DNA of 64,000 bases from positions 62,001-126,000 of the forward strand of contig JAFEEG010000019.1 of assembly GCA_018241225.1 (NCBI GenBank), in the 5' to 3' direction. This stretch comes from Pseudomonadota bacterium (GTDB lineage Bacteria; Pseudomonadota; Gammaproteobacteria; Burkholderiales; Burkholderiaceae_C). The position numbers were made by a program, and so were the translations under genes. Under the pieces are notes generated by a model. It had not been told where the DNA came from. It made no database searches and saw nothing but the letters and a program-made list of their open reading frames with translations. Each line of letters opens with the position of its first letter. Position 1 is the first letter of the stretch. Shown here one piece after another: positions 1-7,730 of this stretch.

Positions 1-806
1 GTCAGTCGGTGATCGTGGAGAACCTGGGCGGCGCCAGCGGTGCCATCGCCGCACAGAAGGTGCTGGCCGCGCCGGCCGACGGCTACTACGTCTTCCAGGG
101 TTCGCCCAACGAGGTGATCCTGGTGCCGCTGGTGAATGCGGCGGTCAAGCTCAAGACCGAGGACTTCCGCCTGGTCGCGCCGGTGGCCGATGCGGTCATG
201 GTGTTCCTCACGCGAAAGGACCTGCCGGTCAGCAGCGTGGACGAGCTCATCGCCCTGGCCCGCAAGACGCCCGAGCGGCCGCTGAGCTACGGCAGCGTGG
301 GCATCGGCTCGCTCTACCACCTGCTGCTGGAAAAGGTACAGCAGCAGGCAGGTATCAAGCTCAACCACATTCCCTACAAGGGCAACGCGCCGCTGCTGTC
401 GGACATTGCCGGCGGCCAGGTCGACTTCGCGGTGCTGGTTTACAGCGCCGCCATGGGCACCATGGCCGAGCAGGGCCGCCTCAAGGTGATCGGCCAGCTG
501 GGCGCGCAGCGCTCCGAGCTGCTGGCCAACGTGCCGGCCATGAGCGAGACCAAGGAGCTCAAGGACTTCGACTACAAGACCTGGAGCGGCCTGATGGTGC
601 CCAAGAAGACGCCTGAAGACGTGCTGCAGCGCCTGCACAAGGCCATCGGCGCATCGCTGGCCGACCCGAGCGTGCGCTCGCAGCTGGCCGCGCAGACGCA
701 GCTGGCTTCGGCGCCCATGTCGCTGGCCGACGCCCAGAAGTTCTTCGAGAACGAAACCACCCGCTACCGCGCCATCGCAAAATCGATCAACCTGCAACCC
801 CTTTGA
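1..806 (+). CDS. Bug-family tripartite tricarboxylate transporter receptor (5' truncated)
   Basis: Periplasmic solute-binding protein of the Bug/TctC family, which captures carboxylates for a tripartite tricarboxylate transporter or acts as an orphan receptor. The reading frame is already open at the window edge, so the signal peptide and the first third of the usual ~325 residues are missing; the GTG at 9 is internal. Visible family features are a glycine-rich GGASGAIAA stretch, a YGSVGIGS segment, HIPYKGNAPLLSDIAGGQVDF (typical of the family's 'PYKG...DLLGGQ' region) and a GLMVPKKTP segment. The TGA at 804-806 lies just ahead of the M20 gene, so the two are probably co-transcribed and the receptor may bind that enzyme's substrate or product. 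No TctA/TctB membrane genes are visible. The ligand cannot be read from sequence. Confidence 0.9.
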   Translation, partial: QSVIVENLGGASGAIAAQKVLAAPADGYYVFQGSPNEVILVPLVNAAVKLKTEDFRLVAPVADAVMVFLTRKDLPVSSVDELIALARKTPERPLSYGSVGIGSLYHLLLEKVQQQAGIKLNHIPYKGNAPLLSDIAGGQVDFAVLVYSAAMGTMAEQGRLKVIGQLGAQRSELLANVPAMSETKELKDFDYKTWSGLMVPKKTPEDVLQRLHKAIGASLADPSVRSQLAAQTQLASAPMSLADAQKFFENETTRYRAIAKSINLQPL

Positions 807-829
807 AGACCACCCGGAGCCAGCCGCAC

Positions 830-2011
830 ATGAGCAGCAACAGCAACGTGCTTGACGACCTGCAGCAGCAGGCCGAGGAATTCATCGGCATCCGCCGCGA
901 CATCCATCGCCACCCGGAGCTGGCCTTTGGCGAGCATCGCACCGCCGCCCTGGTGGCCGAGAAGCTCAAGGCCTGGGGCTACGAGGTGGAAGAAGGACTG
1001 GGCGGCACCGGCGTGGTGGGCCGCCTTGTGCGCGGCGACGGCAAGCGGCACCTGGGCATCCGCGCCGACATGGACGCGCTGCCCATCGACGAAGCCACCG
1101 GCCTGCCCTATGCCAGCTGCAACCACGGCGTGATGCACGCCTGCGGCCACGACGGCCACACCGCAATGCTGCTGGCCGCGGCGCACCACCTGGCCACGTG
1201 CGGTCGCTTCTCGGGCACGCTGAACATGATCTTCCAGCCGGCCGAGGAAGGCGGCGGTGGTGCGGTGCGCATGATCGACGACGGCCTGTTCGACAAGTAC
1301 CCCTGCGAGGCGGTCTTTGCCATGCACAACATGCCGGGCATTGCGCAAGGCCGCTTCTCGCTGCGCGAAGGCGCGGCCATGGCTTCGTCCGACTACGCCA
1401 CGGTGGTGGTCAAGGGCGTGGGCGGCCACGGCGCCATGCCGCACCGTACCGCCGACCCGGTGGTGGCGACGGCCAGCATCGTCATGGCGCTGCAAAGCGT
1501 GGTCTCGCGCAACGTCGATCCGCTGCAGATGGCCGTGGTGACGGTGGGCGCCATCCACTCAGGCAAGGCCAACAACGTGATCCCGGCCAGCGCCACCTTG
1601 GAGATGAGCGTGCGCGCGCTCGACCGCGAGGTGCGCAGCCTGCTGGAGGCGCGCATCAAGGCCATCATCGCCGCGCAGGCAGAGAGCTTTGGCTGCACCG
1701 CCGAGGTCGACTGGCGCAAGGGCTACGCGGTGCTGGTCAACACGCCCAATGAAACCGAGTTCGCCCGGCAGGTGGCACTGGAGCTGGCGGGCGCAGACCG
1801 CGTGACGCTGCAGGGCCCGCCGCTCACCGGCAGCGAGGACTTCGCCTTCATGCTCGAGAAGGTACCGGGCAGCTACCTCCTGATCGGCAACGGCGACGGC
1901 GACAGCGCCGGAGCCTGCATGGTCCACAACCCGGGCTACGACTTCAACGACGACAACGTCGCGCTCGGGGCAGCCTACTGGGTGCTGCTGGCCGAGCGCT
2001 TCCTGGCCTGA
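830..2011 (+). CDS. M20 family metallo-amidohydrolase (hippurate / N-acyl-amino-acid hydrolase type)
   Basis: Cytoplasmic zinc-dependent hydrolase of the M20D branch, which removes acyl or aryl groups from amino acids (hippurate, N-acetyl-amino acids, IAA conjugates). The 393 residues match the family. The metal and catalytic motifs are present in order: RHPELAFGE near 27, GIRADMDALP near 76, HACGHDGH at 103-110, FQPAEEGG with the catalytic and ligand glutamates at 139-140, HNMPG near 166 and GSEDFAFM near the C terminus with the distal ligand region. The frame also offers a TTG at 803 overlapping the upstream stop, but the ATG at 830 gives the normal N terminus and has a weak purine-rich CCGGAG ahead of it. 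The gene follows a Bug receptor by about 20 bases, suggesting joint uptake and hydrolysis of an amide-linked carboxylate. Exact substrate unknown. Confidence 0.9.
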   Translation: MSSNSNVLDDLQQQAEEFIGIRRDIHRHPELAFGEHRTAALVAEKLKAWGYEVEEGLGGTGVVGRLVRGDGKRHLGIRADMDALPIDEATGLPYASCNHGVMHACGHDGHTAMLLAAAHHLATCGRFSGTLNMIFQPAEEGGGGAVRMIDDGLFDKYPCEAVFAMHNMPGIAQGRFSLREGAAMASSDYATVVVKGVGGHGAMPHRTADPVVATASIVMALQSVVSRNVDPLQMAVVTVGAIHSGKANNVIPASATLEMSVRALDREVRSLLEARIKAIIAAQAESFGCTAEVDWRKGYAVLVNTPNETEFARQVALELAGADRVTLQGPPLTGSEDFAFMLEKVPGSYLLIGNGDGDSAGACMVHNPGYDFNDDNVALGAAYWVLLAERFLA

Positions 2012-2023
2012 CGCGCTGCCGCC

Positions 2024-4237
2024 TCAGGGCAGGAAGCTGAGCGTTTCAGGCAGCGGCGGAACGATCGGCATCTCGAACAGCTCGCCGGCACCGTCCGGAT
2101 CGATCACCAGCGCGCCGTCGCTGGCAAAGAACAGCGCGATCTGGGTCTGCGCCTGCACCGCCAGCAACGCGCTGAACTGGCTGCCGCCGATGTTGGTCAG
2201 GAAGGTGTGCGGATTCTTCGGGACCTGCCCGCCGCTGGCCGCAAACGCCAGGTCGTTGCGATAGAACATGGCGCGGTCCGCCAGCCCGCCCGCGCGCAGG
2301 ATGGCGGTGGCAGTCGGGTTGGGCACCGTCTGGTCGCCCTTGGCGAACTGCACGATCACCGGCTTGGGCGCGTTGCCCGGCAGCGGCTGCTTGCGGATGT
2401 AGGCCGCATAGCTCACTGGGTTGCCCGTCTGCTGCACCCAGGTGTTGTTCTCCAGGACCTGCTGGATGGCCACCGAGCCAGGCACGGTGTTGACCAGCGG
2501 CGCAAGGTTGCGCAGCGGAATGTTCTCGTTGAAGTTCACCGGAAAGGGCAGCGTTGCAGACGGCGGCAGGTTCAGCAGTTGCGGCTGCCGCGCGGCCAGC
2601 GCCAGGCCGGTGAGCGGGCGGAAGGCACCCAGCCGCGCCACCTCGGTGATGGAGCCGCCCGGCACGTTGGGCACCCCCGCGCGCACCGCGCCTTCCATGC
2701 CAAGGAAGATGGTGCCGTAGATGCCGCCGAAGGACTGGCCCGCGTAGTAGATGCGGCTGCGGTCGAAGTCGACCGAGCCGTCGCCATCCACGTCGATGCC
2801 GGCCTGGATCTGGCGCACCAGTTGCATCAGGTCCACCACCGTCTGGCGCAGGCCGTCGCGGCTGGAGACGATGGTCTGCGCGCCCACCGCACCCACGCCT
2901 TCGGTCGAGTCGATGGTGCCGTTGCCGTCCTGGTCGATGCCGCGTCCGCCCGAAGGCACCACGACCGCCGGCGCGCCGCCCTGCGGCGTGACCTTGAGCG
3001 TGCCCAGCGGCCCGCCGCCGTGGCCCACCACGCTGATCGCCACGGTGGCAATGCCGCGCGATGCCAGCACCGAGGCCACCGTCCACGGCGCGCCATACAT
3101 GCTGTCGGTAAAGCCGTGCCCGAAGATGGCCACCGGCCAGCCGCCCGCGGGCCGCGGCGTGCTGGGCAGGAACATTTCCACGACCAGGTCGTTGCTGCCT
3201 TGCTGCGCCGGTTGCCCCAGCAGGGTGCCGGTGGCCGGGATGACGCGCTGCGCGTTCATGTAGTCGGGCGAGCGGAAGGTGCCGAAGGCAATGCGGCTCA
3301 CGGCGCCCGGCACCACGCCCAGGGCCTGAACCGGCACTGCCGTGGGCGTGAACGCAGCCGTGCCGGTCTGGCGGTTCCACTCGATGCCGGCCACCTGCGC
3401 CAGCGGGAACACGGCGCGCACCGAGCCCGAATTGCCGATCACGAAATTGACCGGCCCGGGCGTGGAGCGGCGAATCTGCTCACGGATCTTGCGCAGGTCG
3501 GCCGAGATGCTCTGGGTGGTGAACACGCTGAGCGACACCACGTGGTTGCGCGGCGGCCGGATCCAGCGGTCGGCGTCCTGCAGCGAGCGGCGGTAGCCGG
3601 CCCAGTCACGACCGGGCGGCTCGTCCTTGGGGCCCGAGCCCTGGCGCAGGTAGGAGAAGCGGCCGCCCTCGATGGGGTCGCCGGTGGCATCGCGAATGCC
3701 GTCGGTCACCACCAGCACGTAGCGCGAGTGCTCTTGCAGCAGCTCGTCGGACTCGACCACCAGCACCTTGCCGGCCGGGTCCCAAGACACCTGGTTGATG
3801 CCCACCCTGTCGCCCGCGCCCCGGCCCGACAGCGTGTCGCCCAGGTTGAGCAGGTACACGGTGTCGCTGGTCACCGTGGCCGGGTCGATGTCGCCGGTGA
3901 ACGGGATGGTGATGCGCGGCTGCGTGTTGAAGCCGTCGAGCGTGTTGATGACGTCGATGTCCTGGCAGTCAGACACCTGCACTGCGCAGTCGGGCTTGGG
4001 CAGCTTGACCCGCTTGTAGGTGTTCTGCGTCCAGTCGGGCACCGTGAAGCGGTCACTCGGGAAGGGGCTGGTGGCCGGGCTGTCGAAATCCATCTTCACG
4101 CTTACGCCAGCCGCCAGCGAAAGCATGGGAACGCCGGCAAGGACAAGCGCTGCAAACGACGAGCGGCACCACGCGTGGCGCAGTCCTGGGTGCAAAGCGG
4201 GCTGCTGCAAACGCGCAATGGATCGAACTTGCATCAC
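2024..4237 (-). CDS. Secreted VolA/Pla-1-like lipase/esterase with two EF-hand-like loops
   Basis: Large (737 residues) predicted extracytoplasmic alpha/beta hydrolase resembling the extracellular lipase family of Vibrio VolA and Aeromonas Pla/LipA. A hydrophobic segment at about 27-43 ending LSLAAG is a likely export signal. Residues 50-300 form a beta-rich N-terminal region with Ig-like wording (ITIPFTGDIDP, DTVYLLNLGD). The hydrolase core has an oxyanion HGF motif at 374-376, nucleophile elbow GQSFGG with Ser502, an Asp in FAKGDQTVPNP and a His in KNPHTF. Two 12-residue calcium-loop patterns, DQDGNGTIDSTE (435-446) and DVDGDGSVDFDR (482-493), lie inside the core just ahead of the nucleophile. 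The gene stands alone, convergent with the M20 gene (12-base gap). Likely substrates are lipids or other esters; this is family inference. Confidence 0.83.
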   Translation of the reverse strand: MMQVRSIARLQQPALHPGLRHAWCRSSFAALVLAGVPMLSLAAGVSVKMDFDSPATSPFPSDRFTVPDWTQNTYKRVKLPKPDCAVQVSDCQDIDVINTLDGFNTQPRITIPFTGDIDPATVTSDTVYLLNLGDTLSGRGAGDRVGINQVSWDPAGKVLVVESDELLQEHSRYVLVVTDGIRDATGDPIEGGRFSYLRQGSGPKDEPPGRDWAGYRRSLQDADRWIRPPRNHVVSLSVFTTQSISADLRKIREQIRRSTPGPVNFVIGNSGSVRAVFPLAQVAGIEWNRQTGTAAFTPTAVPVQALGVVPGAVSRIAFGTFRSPDYMNAQRVIPATGTLLGQPAQQGSNDLVVEMFLPSTPRPAGGWPVAIFGHGFTDSMYGAPWTVASVLASRGIATVAISVVGHGGGPLGTLKVTPQGGAPAVVVPSGGRGIDQDGNGTIDSTEGVGAVGAQTIVSSRDGLRQTVVDLMQLVRQIQAGIDVDGDGSVDFDRSRIYYAGQSFGGIYGTIFLGMEGAVRAGVPNVPGGSITEVARLGAFRPLTGLALAARQPQLLNLPPSATLPFPVNFNENIPLRNLAPLVNTVPGSVAIQQVLENNTWVQQTGNPVSYAAYIRKQPLPGNAPKPVIVQFAKGDQTVPNPTATAILRAGGLADRAMFYRNDLAFAASGGQVPKNPHTFLTNIGGSQFSALLAVQAQTQIALFFASDGALVIDPDGAGELFEMPIVPPLPETLSFLP

Positions 4238-4434
4238 ACATCTCCTGGCCGAAGTGTTGGGATAGTTCTGGGCCGCAGCGAAAGGAACGCGAAAGGCGCG
4301 CGAGCCGGCTGCGATTGAGTCGCCGCCGGGTTATATCGGTTGGCAGGCGGTGCAGCCAGCTAGGGTTAGTCCGGCTGACGGCGCTGCGCCGCAGGTCTAG
4401 CCGCGTGAGGGGGCGCGCGACGAGGAAAAAGCGG
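4238..4434. promoter_or_regulatory. Intergenic region: lipase promoter and 3' end of the amine operon
   Basis: This gap separates the end of the long minus-strand operon (stop at 4435) from the lipase start at 4237, which is read in the same direction. A -10-like TATAAC occurs on the minus strand at 4335-4330, but I see no convincing -35 box. A GC-rich self-complementary stretch around 4378-4393 could help end upstream transcription, though it lacks a T-tract. No open frame here looks like a gene. Confidence 0.3.
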
Positions 4435-5376
4435 CTACTGCGCCTTCAAGGCCATCGTCTGGATGATCGATTCGAGCTGCGGGCTCATTGGCAGATTGAT
4501 GCTGCTGCCGGACGGAAGCTTGTCCAGGAACCAGCGGGTGTATTGCCGCTCGATCTCTGCGCTGGCCGCCATGGCCTGGAAGCTGTCTTTCACGACCTGG
4601 GCAAGAAGCGGGTCGTCCTTGCGGAACATCACGCCGTAGGGATCGTAGGAAAGGTAGTCGCCCAGCACTTCGAGCTCGGAGGTGGCGGAGTGCTGCGCGA
4701 TCAGCCCGCGCAGCAGCACGTCGTCGCTGGCAAATGCCTCGGCCTCGCCACGCACCACCAGCGCAAAGCCTTGCGCCTGCTCGTCTGCATCCACGATGCG
4801 GATGCCCAGCTTGAACTTCTCCGACAGGTCGCGCACCGCCTTCTCGTTGGTGGTGCCGCGCGTCACCGCCACGGTCTTGCCGGCCAGGTCGCGGAAGTCG
4901 CGGATGGGCGAGTCCTTTCTCACCAGCACCTTGGTCCCCGCCACGAAGATGATGGGCGAGAAGGCCACGCGCTTGCGGCGCTCCAGGTTGCTGGTGGTCG
5001 AGCCGCACTCCAGGTCAACCTGCCCATTGGCCACGGCGTCCACCCGGGTCTCGGCCGTGACGGGAACCCAGCGGATGTCGAGCGGGCGGTGCACCGCATC
5101 GCCGATGGCAGCCATCAGCAGCTTGCACAGCTCCACCGTGTAGCCGATGGGTTGCTTGCGCGTATCGAGGTAGGAAAACGGCACGGAAGATGCGCGGTAG
5201 CCCAGGGCGATGCTGCCCGAGGCACGCACCTTTGCCAGCGTGCCGCTCAACTCGGCAGAGACGGCAGGCGCCTGCGCCGAGGACTCCTGCGCCAGGCATG
5301 CGCCGCCCAGCGCTGCGGACAGCACAATGGCCGGGGCCGCAAGCCACCAGGCGCACATCAGTCGGCGGGCGGACAT
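4435..5376 (-). CDS. Periplasmic amino-acid-binding protein (GltI-like, ABC family 3)
   Basis: Polar amino-acid binding protein of the GltI (glutamate/aspartate) type, 313 residues. The N terminus MSARRLMCAWWL followed by a hydrophobic stretch and GGACLAQE gives a signal peptide, possibly a lipoprotein site at LGGAC. The mature part has the family phrases SIALGYRASSVPFSYLD, GYTVELCKLL, DLECGSTTSNLERRKRVAFS and VAVTRGTTNEKAVRD. The chosen ATG lies one base after the symporter's stop (TGA-C-ATG), a coupled arrangement; the open frame continues upstream but that part is a shadow of the symporter gene. It is the last gene of the eight-gene operon. No ABC permease or ATPase gene is nearby, so it may serve a distant transporter, feed the symporter indirectly, or act as a sensor. 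Glutamate-like ligand is inferred. Confidence 0.85.
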   Translation of the reverse strand: MSARRLMCAWWLAAPAIVLSAALGGACLAQESSAQAPAVSAELSGTLAKVRASGSIALGYRASSVPFSYLDTRKQPIGYTVELCKLLMAAIGDAVHRPLDIRWVPVTAETRVDAVANGQVDLECGSTTSNLERRKRVAFSPIIFVAGTKVLVRKDSPIRDFRDLAGKTVAVTRGTTNEKAVRDLSEKFKLGIRIVDADEQAQGFALVVRGEAEAFASDDVLLRGLIAQHSATSELEVLGDYLSYDPYGVMFRKDDPLLAQVVKDSFQAMAASAEIERQYTRWFLDKLPSGSSINLPMSPQLESIIQTMALKAQ

Positions 5377-5377
5377 G

Positions 5378-6685
5378 TCAGGAATGCCCCGGGTGCGCCA
5401 GTGAAGCCTGTGCCTCGGTGTCGAGGGCCAGCACGTTGGCCGCAGCCTCGTCTTCGGACAGCAGCTCACCCTCCCACTTGGCGACCACCGCCGTGGCAAT
5501 GGAGTTGCCCACCGCGTTGGTGGCCGAGCGGCCCATGTCCAGGAAGGTATCGACGCCCAGGATGAGCAGCAGGCCCGCTTCCGGAATGTCGAACTGGTTG
5601 AGCGTGGCGGCAATCACCACCAGCGAGGCGCGCGGTACGCCGGCCATGCCCTTGGAGGTGAGCATCAGGATCAGCAGCATGGTGACCTGCGTGCCCAGCG
5701 ACAGATGGATGTCGTAGGCCTGCGCGATGAACAGCACCGCGAAGGTGCAGTACATCATGGAGCCGTCCAGGTTGAACGAATACCCCATGGGCATCACGAA
5801 GCTGGAGATCTTGCGCTTGACGCCGAAGCGGTCGAGCGCGTCCAGGATCTTGGGGTAGGCCGCCTCGGAGCTGGCGGTGGCAAAGGACAGCATGAAGGCT
5901 TCCTTGATGAGCACCAGCAGCTTGAACACGCGCGGCCCCAGGAACAGCAGGCCGGCGAAGACCAGCGTGCCCCACAGCAGGAACAGGCTCAGGTAGAAGT
6001 CGCCCATGAACACCGCGAACTTGAGCAGGATCTCCAGCCCATTGACGGCTACCGTGGCGGCCATGGCGGCCATCACCGCCAGCGGCGCCAGCTTCATCAC
6101 GTAGCCGGTGATCTTGAGCATGACGTGCGACAGCTCGTCGATGGCGGCCACCAGCGTCTTGCCCTTTTCACCCAGCGCCGCGAGCGCCACGCCGAAGAAC
6201 ATCGAGAACACCACGATCTGCAGGATCTCGTTGTTGGCCATGGCCTCGGCAAAGGACTTGGGCACCAGGTGGCTGACGAAGTCCTTGAGCGTGAACTTGG
6301 AGGTGGCCAGGTTGGCCGAGCTGCCGATATCGGGCAGCGGCAGGCCCAGGTTGGTGCCCGGCTGCAGCAGGTTGGCCATGATCAGGCCCAGGATGAGCGA
6401 GACCAGCGAGGCAGTCACGAACCAGGCCAGGGCCTTGCCGAACACCCGCCCCACCGAGGCCGCGTCGCCCATGTGCGCAATGCCCACCACCAGCGTGGAG
6501 AACACCAGCGGGCCGATCAGCATCTTGATCAGGCGCAGGAACACGTCCGACATGATCGAGATGTACCCGGCGATCTGCACCGCGGCCTTCTTGTCGGGGA
6601 ATTCGACGAACACCGCGTAGCCCAGCGCAATGCCCACCACCATGGCGATCAAGATCCAGGCGGCTTGCGGAAGCTTTCTTTTCAT
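5378..6685 (-). CDS. Dicarboxylate/amino-acid:cation symporter (DAACS, DctA/GltP type)
   Basis: Inner-membrane secondary transporter of the DAACS family, which takes up C4-dicarboxylates or acidic amino acids with H+ or Na+. The 435 residues match DctA/GltP. Visible signatures are MGYSFNLDGSMMY, TSKGMAGVPRAS of the HP2 hairpin, and DTFLDMGRSATNAVGNSIAT with the substrate-binding Asp/Arg/Asn region of TM8, plus multiple hydrophobic helices. Start chosen at MKRKLPQ (6685), preceded by a strong purine block (CAGGGAGACAGAGAGAA); an ATG at 6715 would overlap the upstream C45 stop as ATGA but has no ribosome site. It lies between the C45 hydrolase and the binding protein. Context suggests import of an amino acid, dicarboxylate or conjugate handled by the operon. 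Confidence 0.92.
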   Translation of the reverse strand: MKRKLPQAAWILIAMVVGIALGYAVFVEFPDKKAAVQIAGYISIMSDVFLRLIKMLIGPLVFSTLVVGIAHMGDAASVGRVFGKALAWFVTASLVSLILGLIMANLLQPGTNLGLPLPDIGSSANLATSKFTLKDFVSHLVPKSFAEAMANNEILQIVVFSMFFGVALAALGEKGKTLVAAIDELSHVMLKITGYVMKLAPLAVMAAMAATVAVNGLEILLKFAVFMGDFYLSLFLLWGTLVFAGLLFLGPRVFKLLVLIKEAFMLSFATASSEAAYPKILDALDRFGVKRKISSFVMPMGYSFNLDGSMMYCTFAVLFIAQAYDIHLSLGTQVTMLLILMLTSKGMAGVPRASLVVIAATLNQFDIPEAGLLLILGVDTFLDMGRSATNAVGNSIATAVVAKWEGELLSEDEAAANVLALDTEAQASLAHPGHS

Positions 6686-6711
6686 TTCTCTCTGTCTCCC
6701 TGTGTTGAAAC

Positions 6712-7716
6712 TCATGCTGCAGCGACTACTGGCGCTGAGAAACCGATGTCGCGCTGACCCTCTTCGAAGGCGTCGAGCGTCTGCGTCCAGGACTGGCCCG
6801 GCCAATGCAGGCTCGCTTGCCTGGCATTGGGCGAATAGGCAGCCGTGTAGAGCGTTCCGTAGCCGCGCTGCCAGGCAGGCTGGTAAAGCGGCTCGGTCAG
6901 CAGCGCACCGATGACCGCCGGCGCGCTGGCGCCGGAATCGAGCTGCCGCTGCAAGATGTCGAGCCGCTCAGGCGAGCGCGTGGCACGAGCGTGCTCAGGC
7001 CACTCCACCTGGTGCTGGACATTCGTGACCGCCTTGCGGCGGGTAACTTCGACTGGCCGATCGGGGTTGAGGAACACGGTGGCCCACTGCGAATGGCGGT
7101 CCAGCAGCGTGACGCTGTAGCTCATGTGGACCGGAATGCGCTCCAGGATGGCCACGGCCGACGCCGTGCTGCTGGCCGTCTCGAGCACGTAGCGCAGCAC
7201 CAGCGGAATGCCGAAGCCGTCGCCCGACACCGTGCGCCCGCCAAACGACAGCGACGCCGCCAGGCCCGATTCGTTGATGCCGTCGAGTGCGCCCCACAGG
7301 CAGTCGCTCATGGCCATCACGCGCTGGCCTGCCCAGCGGGTGGACAGCCAGTTGCCTTCGAGCAGCGCGGGCGAGAAGTCGTAGTTGCGCAGCAGCATGG
7401 GCTCGTGCGCCAGGTCCGAATCGATCCAGACCGCCTGCGAGCAGCCCACGATGTAGGGCGGCGGACACCACAACGACAGGAAGCGCGCCTCCAGGTCGCC
7501 GCCCCCGGCCAGTTCGACCAGGCGTTCCCAGGTGGGAACGAGTTCTGGCATGTGCGTTCGCATGGCGCGCCGGCACTCCAGGAAGCTGGGCCGGGCCACC
7601 GCGCCACTGCGCAGGAACCATGCGCGATAGAAGGGCCACGCCGGATCGAACAGGGCCTTCCAGCGCGCATCGGGCCGGTCTTCCTCGATGGCCCGGAACT
7701 GAATGCTGGGCTGCAT
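6712..7716 (-). CDS. C45-family autoproteolytic acyltransferase/hydrolase (Ntn fold)
   Basis: Member of peptidase family C45 (isopenicillin acyl-CoA:6-APA acyltransferase relatives), N-terminal-nucleophile enzymes that cleave themselves and then hydrolyse or transfer acyl groups on amides. In the 334-residue product the junction IVG-CSQAVW gives a candidate cleavage before Cys92, and LRNYDFSP just after it is the family's R-N-x-D block. NESGLAASLSFGGR and GFGIPLVLRYVLE match the conserved core, and a later N (FLNPDRP) fits the oxyanion region. Start ATG at 7716 is 14 bases after the ATP-grasp stop. It sits in the operon between the ATP-grasp ligase and a symporter. It probably forms or breaks an amide made by its neighbours. 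Substrate unknown. Confidence 0.85.
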   Translation of the reverse strand: MQPSIQFRAIEEDRPDARWKALFDPAWPFYRAWFLRSGAVARPSFLECRRAMRTHMPELVPTWERLVELAGGGDLEARFLSLWCPPPYIVGCSQAVWIDSDLAHEPMLLRNYDFSPALLEGNWLSTRWAGQRVMAMSDCLWGALDGINESGLAASLSFGGRTVSGDGFGIPLVLRYVLETASSTASAVAILERIPVHMSYSVTLLDRHSQWATVFLNPDRPVEVTRRKAVTNVQHQVEWPEHARATRSPERLDILQRQLDSGASAPAVIGALLTEPLYQPAWQRGYGTLYTAAYSPNARQASLHWPGQSWTQTLDAFEEGQRDIGFSAPVVAAA

Positions 7717-7730
7717 GGGCTCGAGCGGCT

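Noticed and set aside
803-829. TTG start for the M20 gene overlapping the upstream stop
   Set aside because: No ribosome site; ATG 830 gives the standard N terminus.
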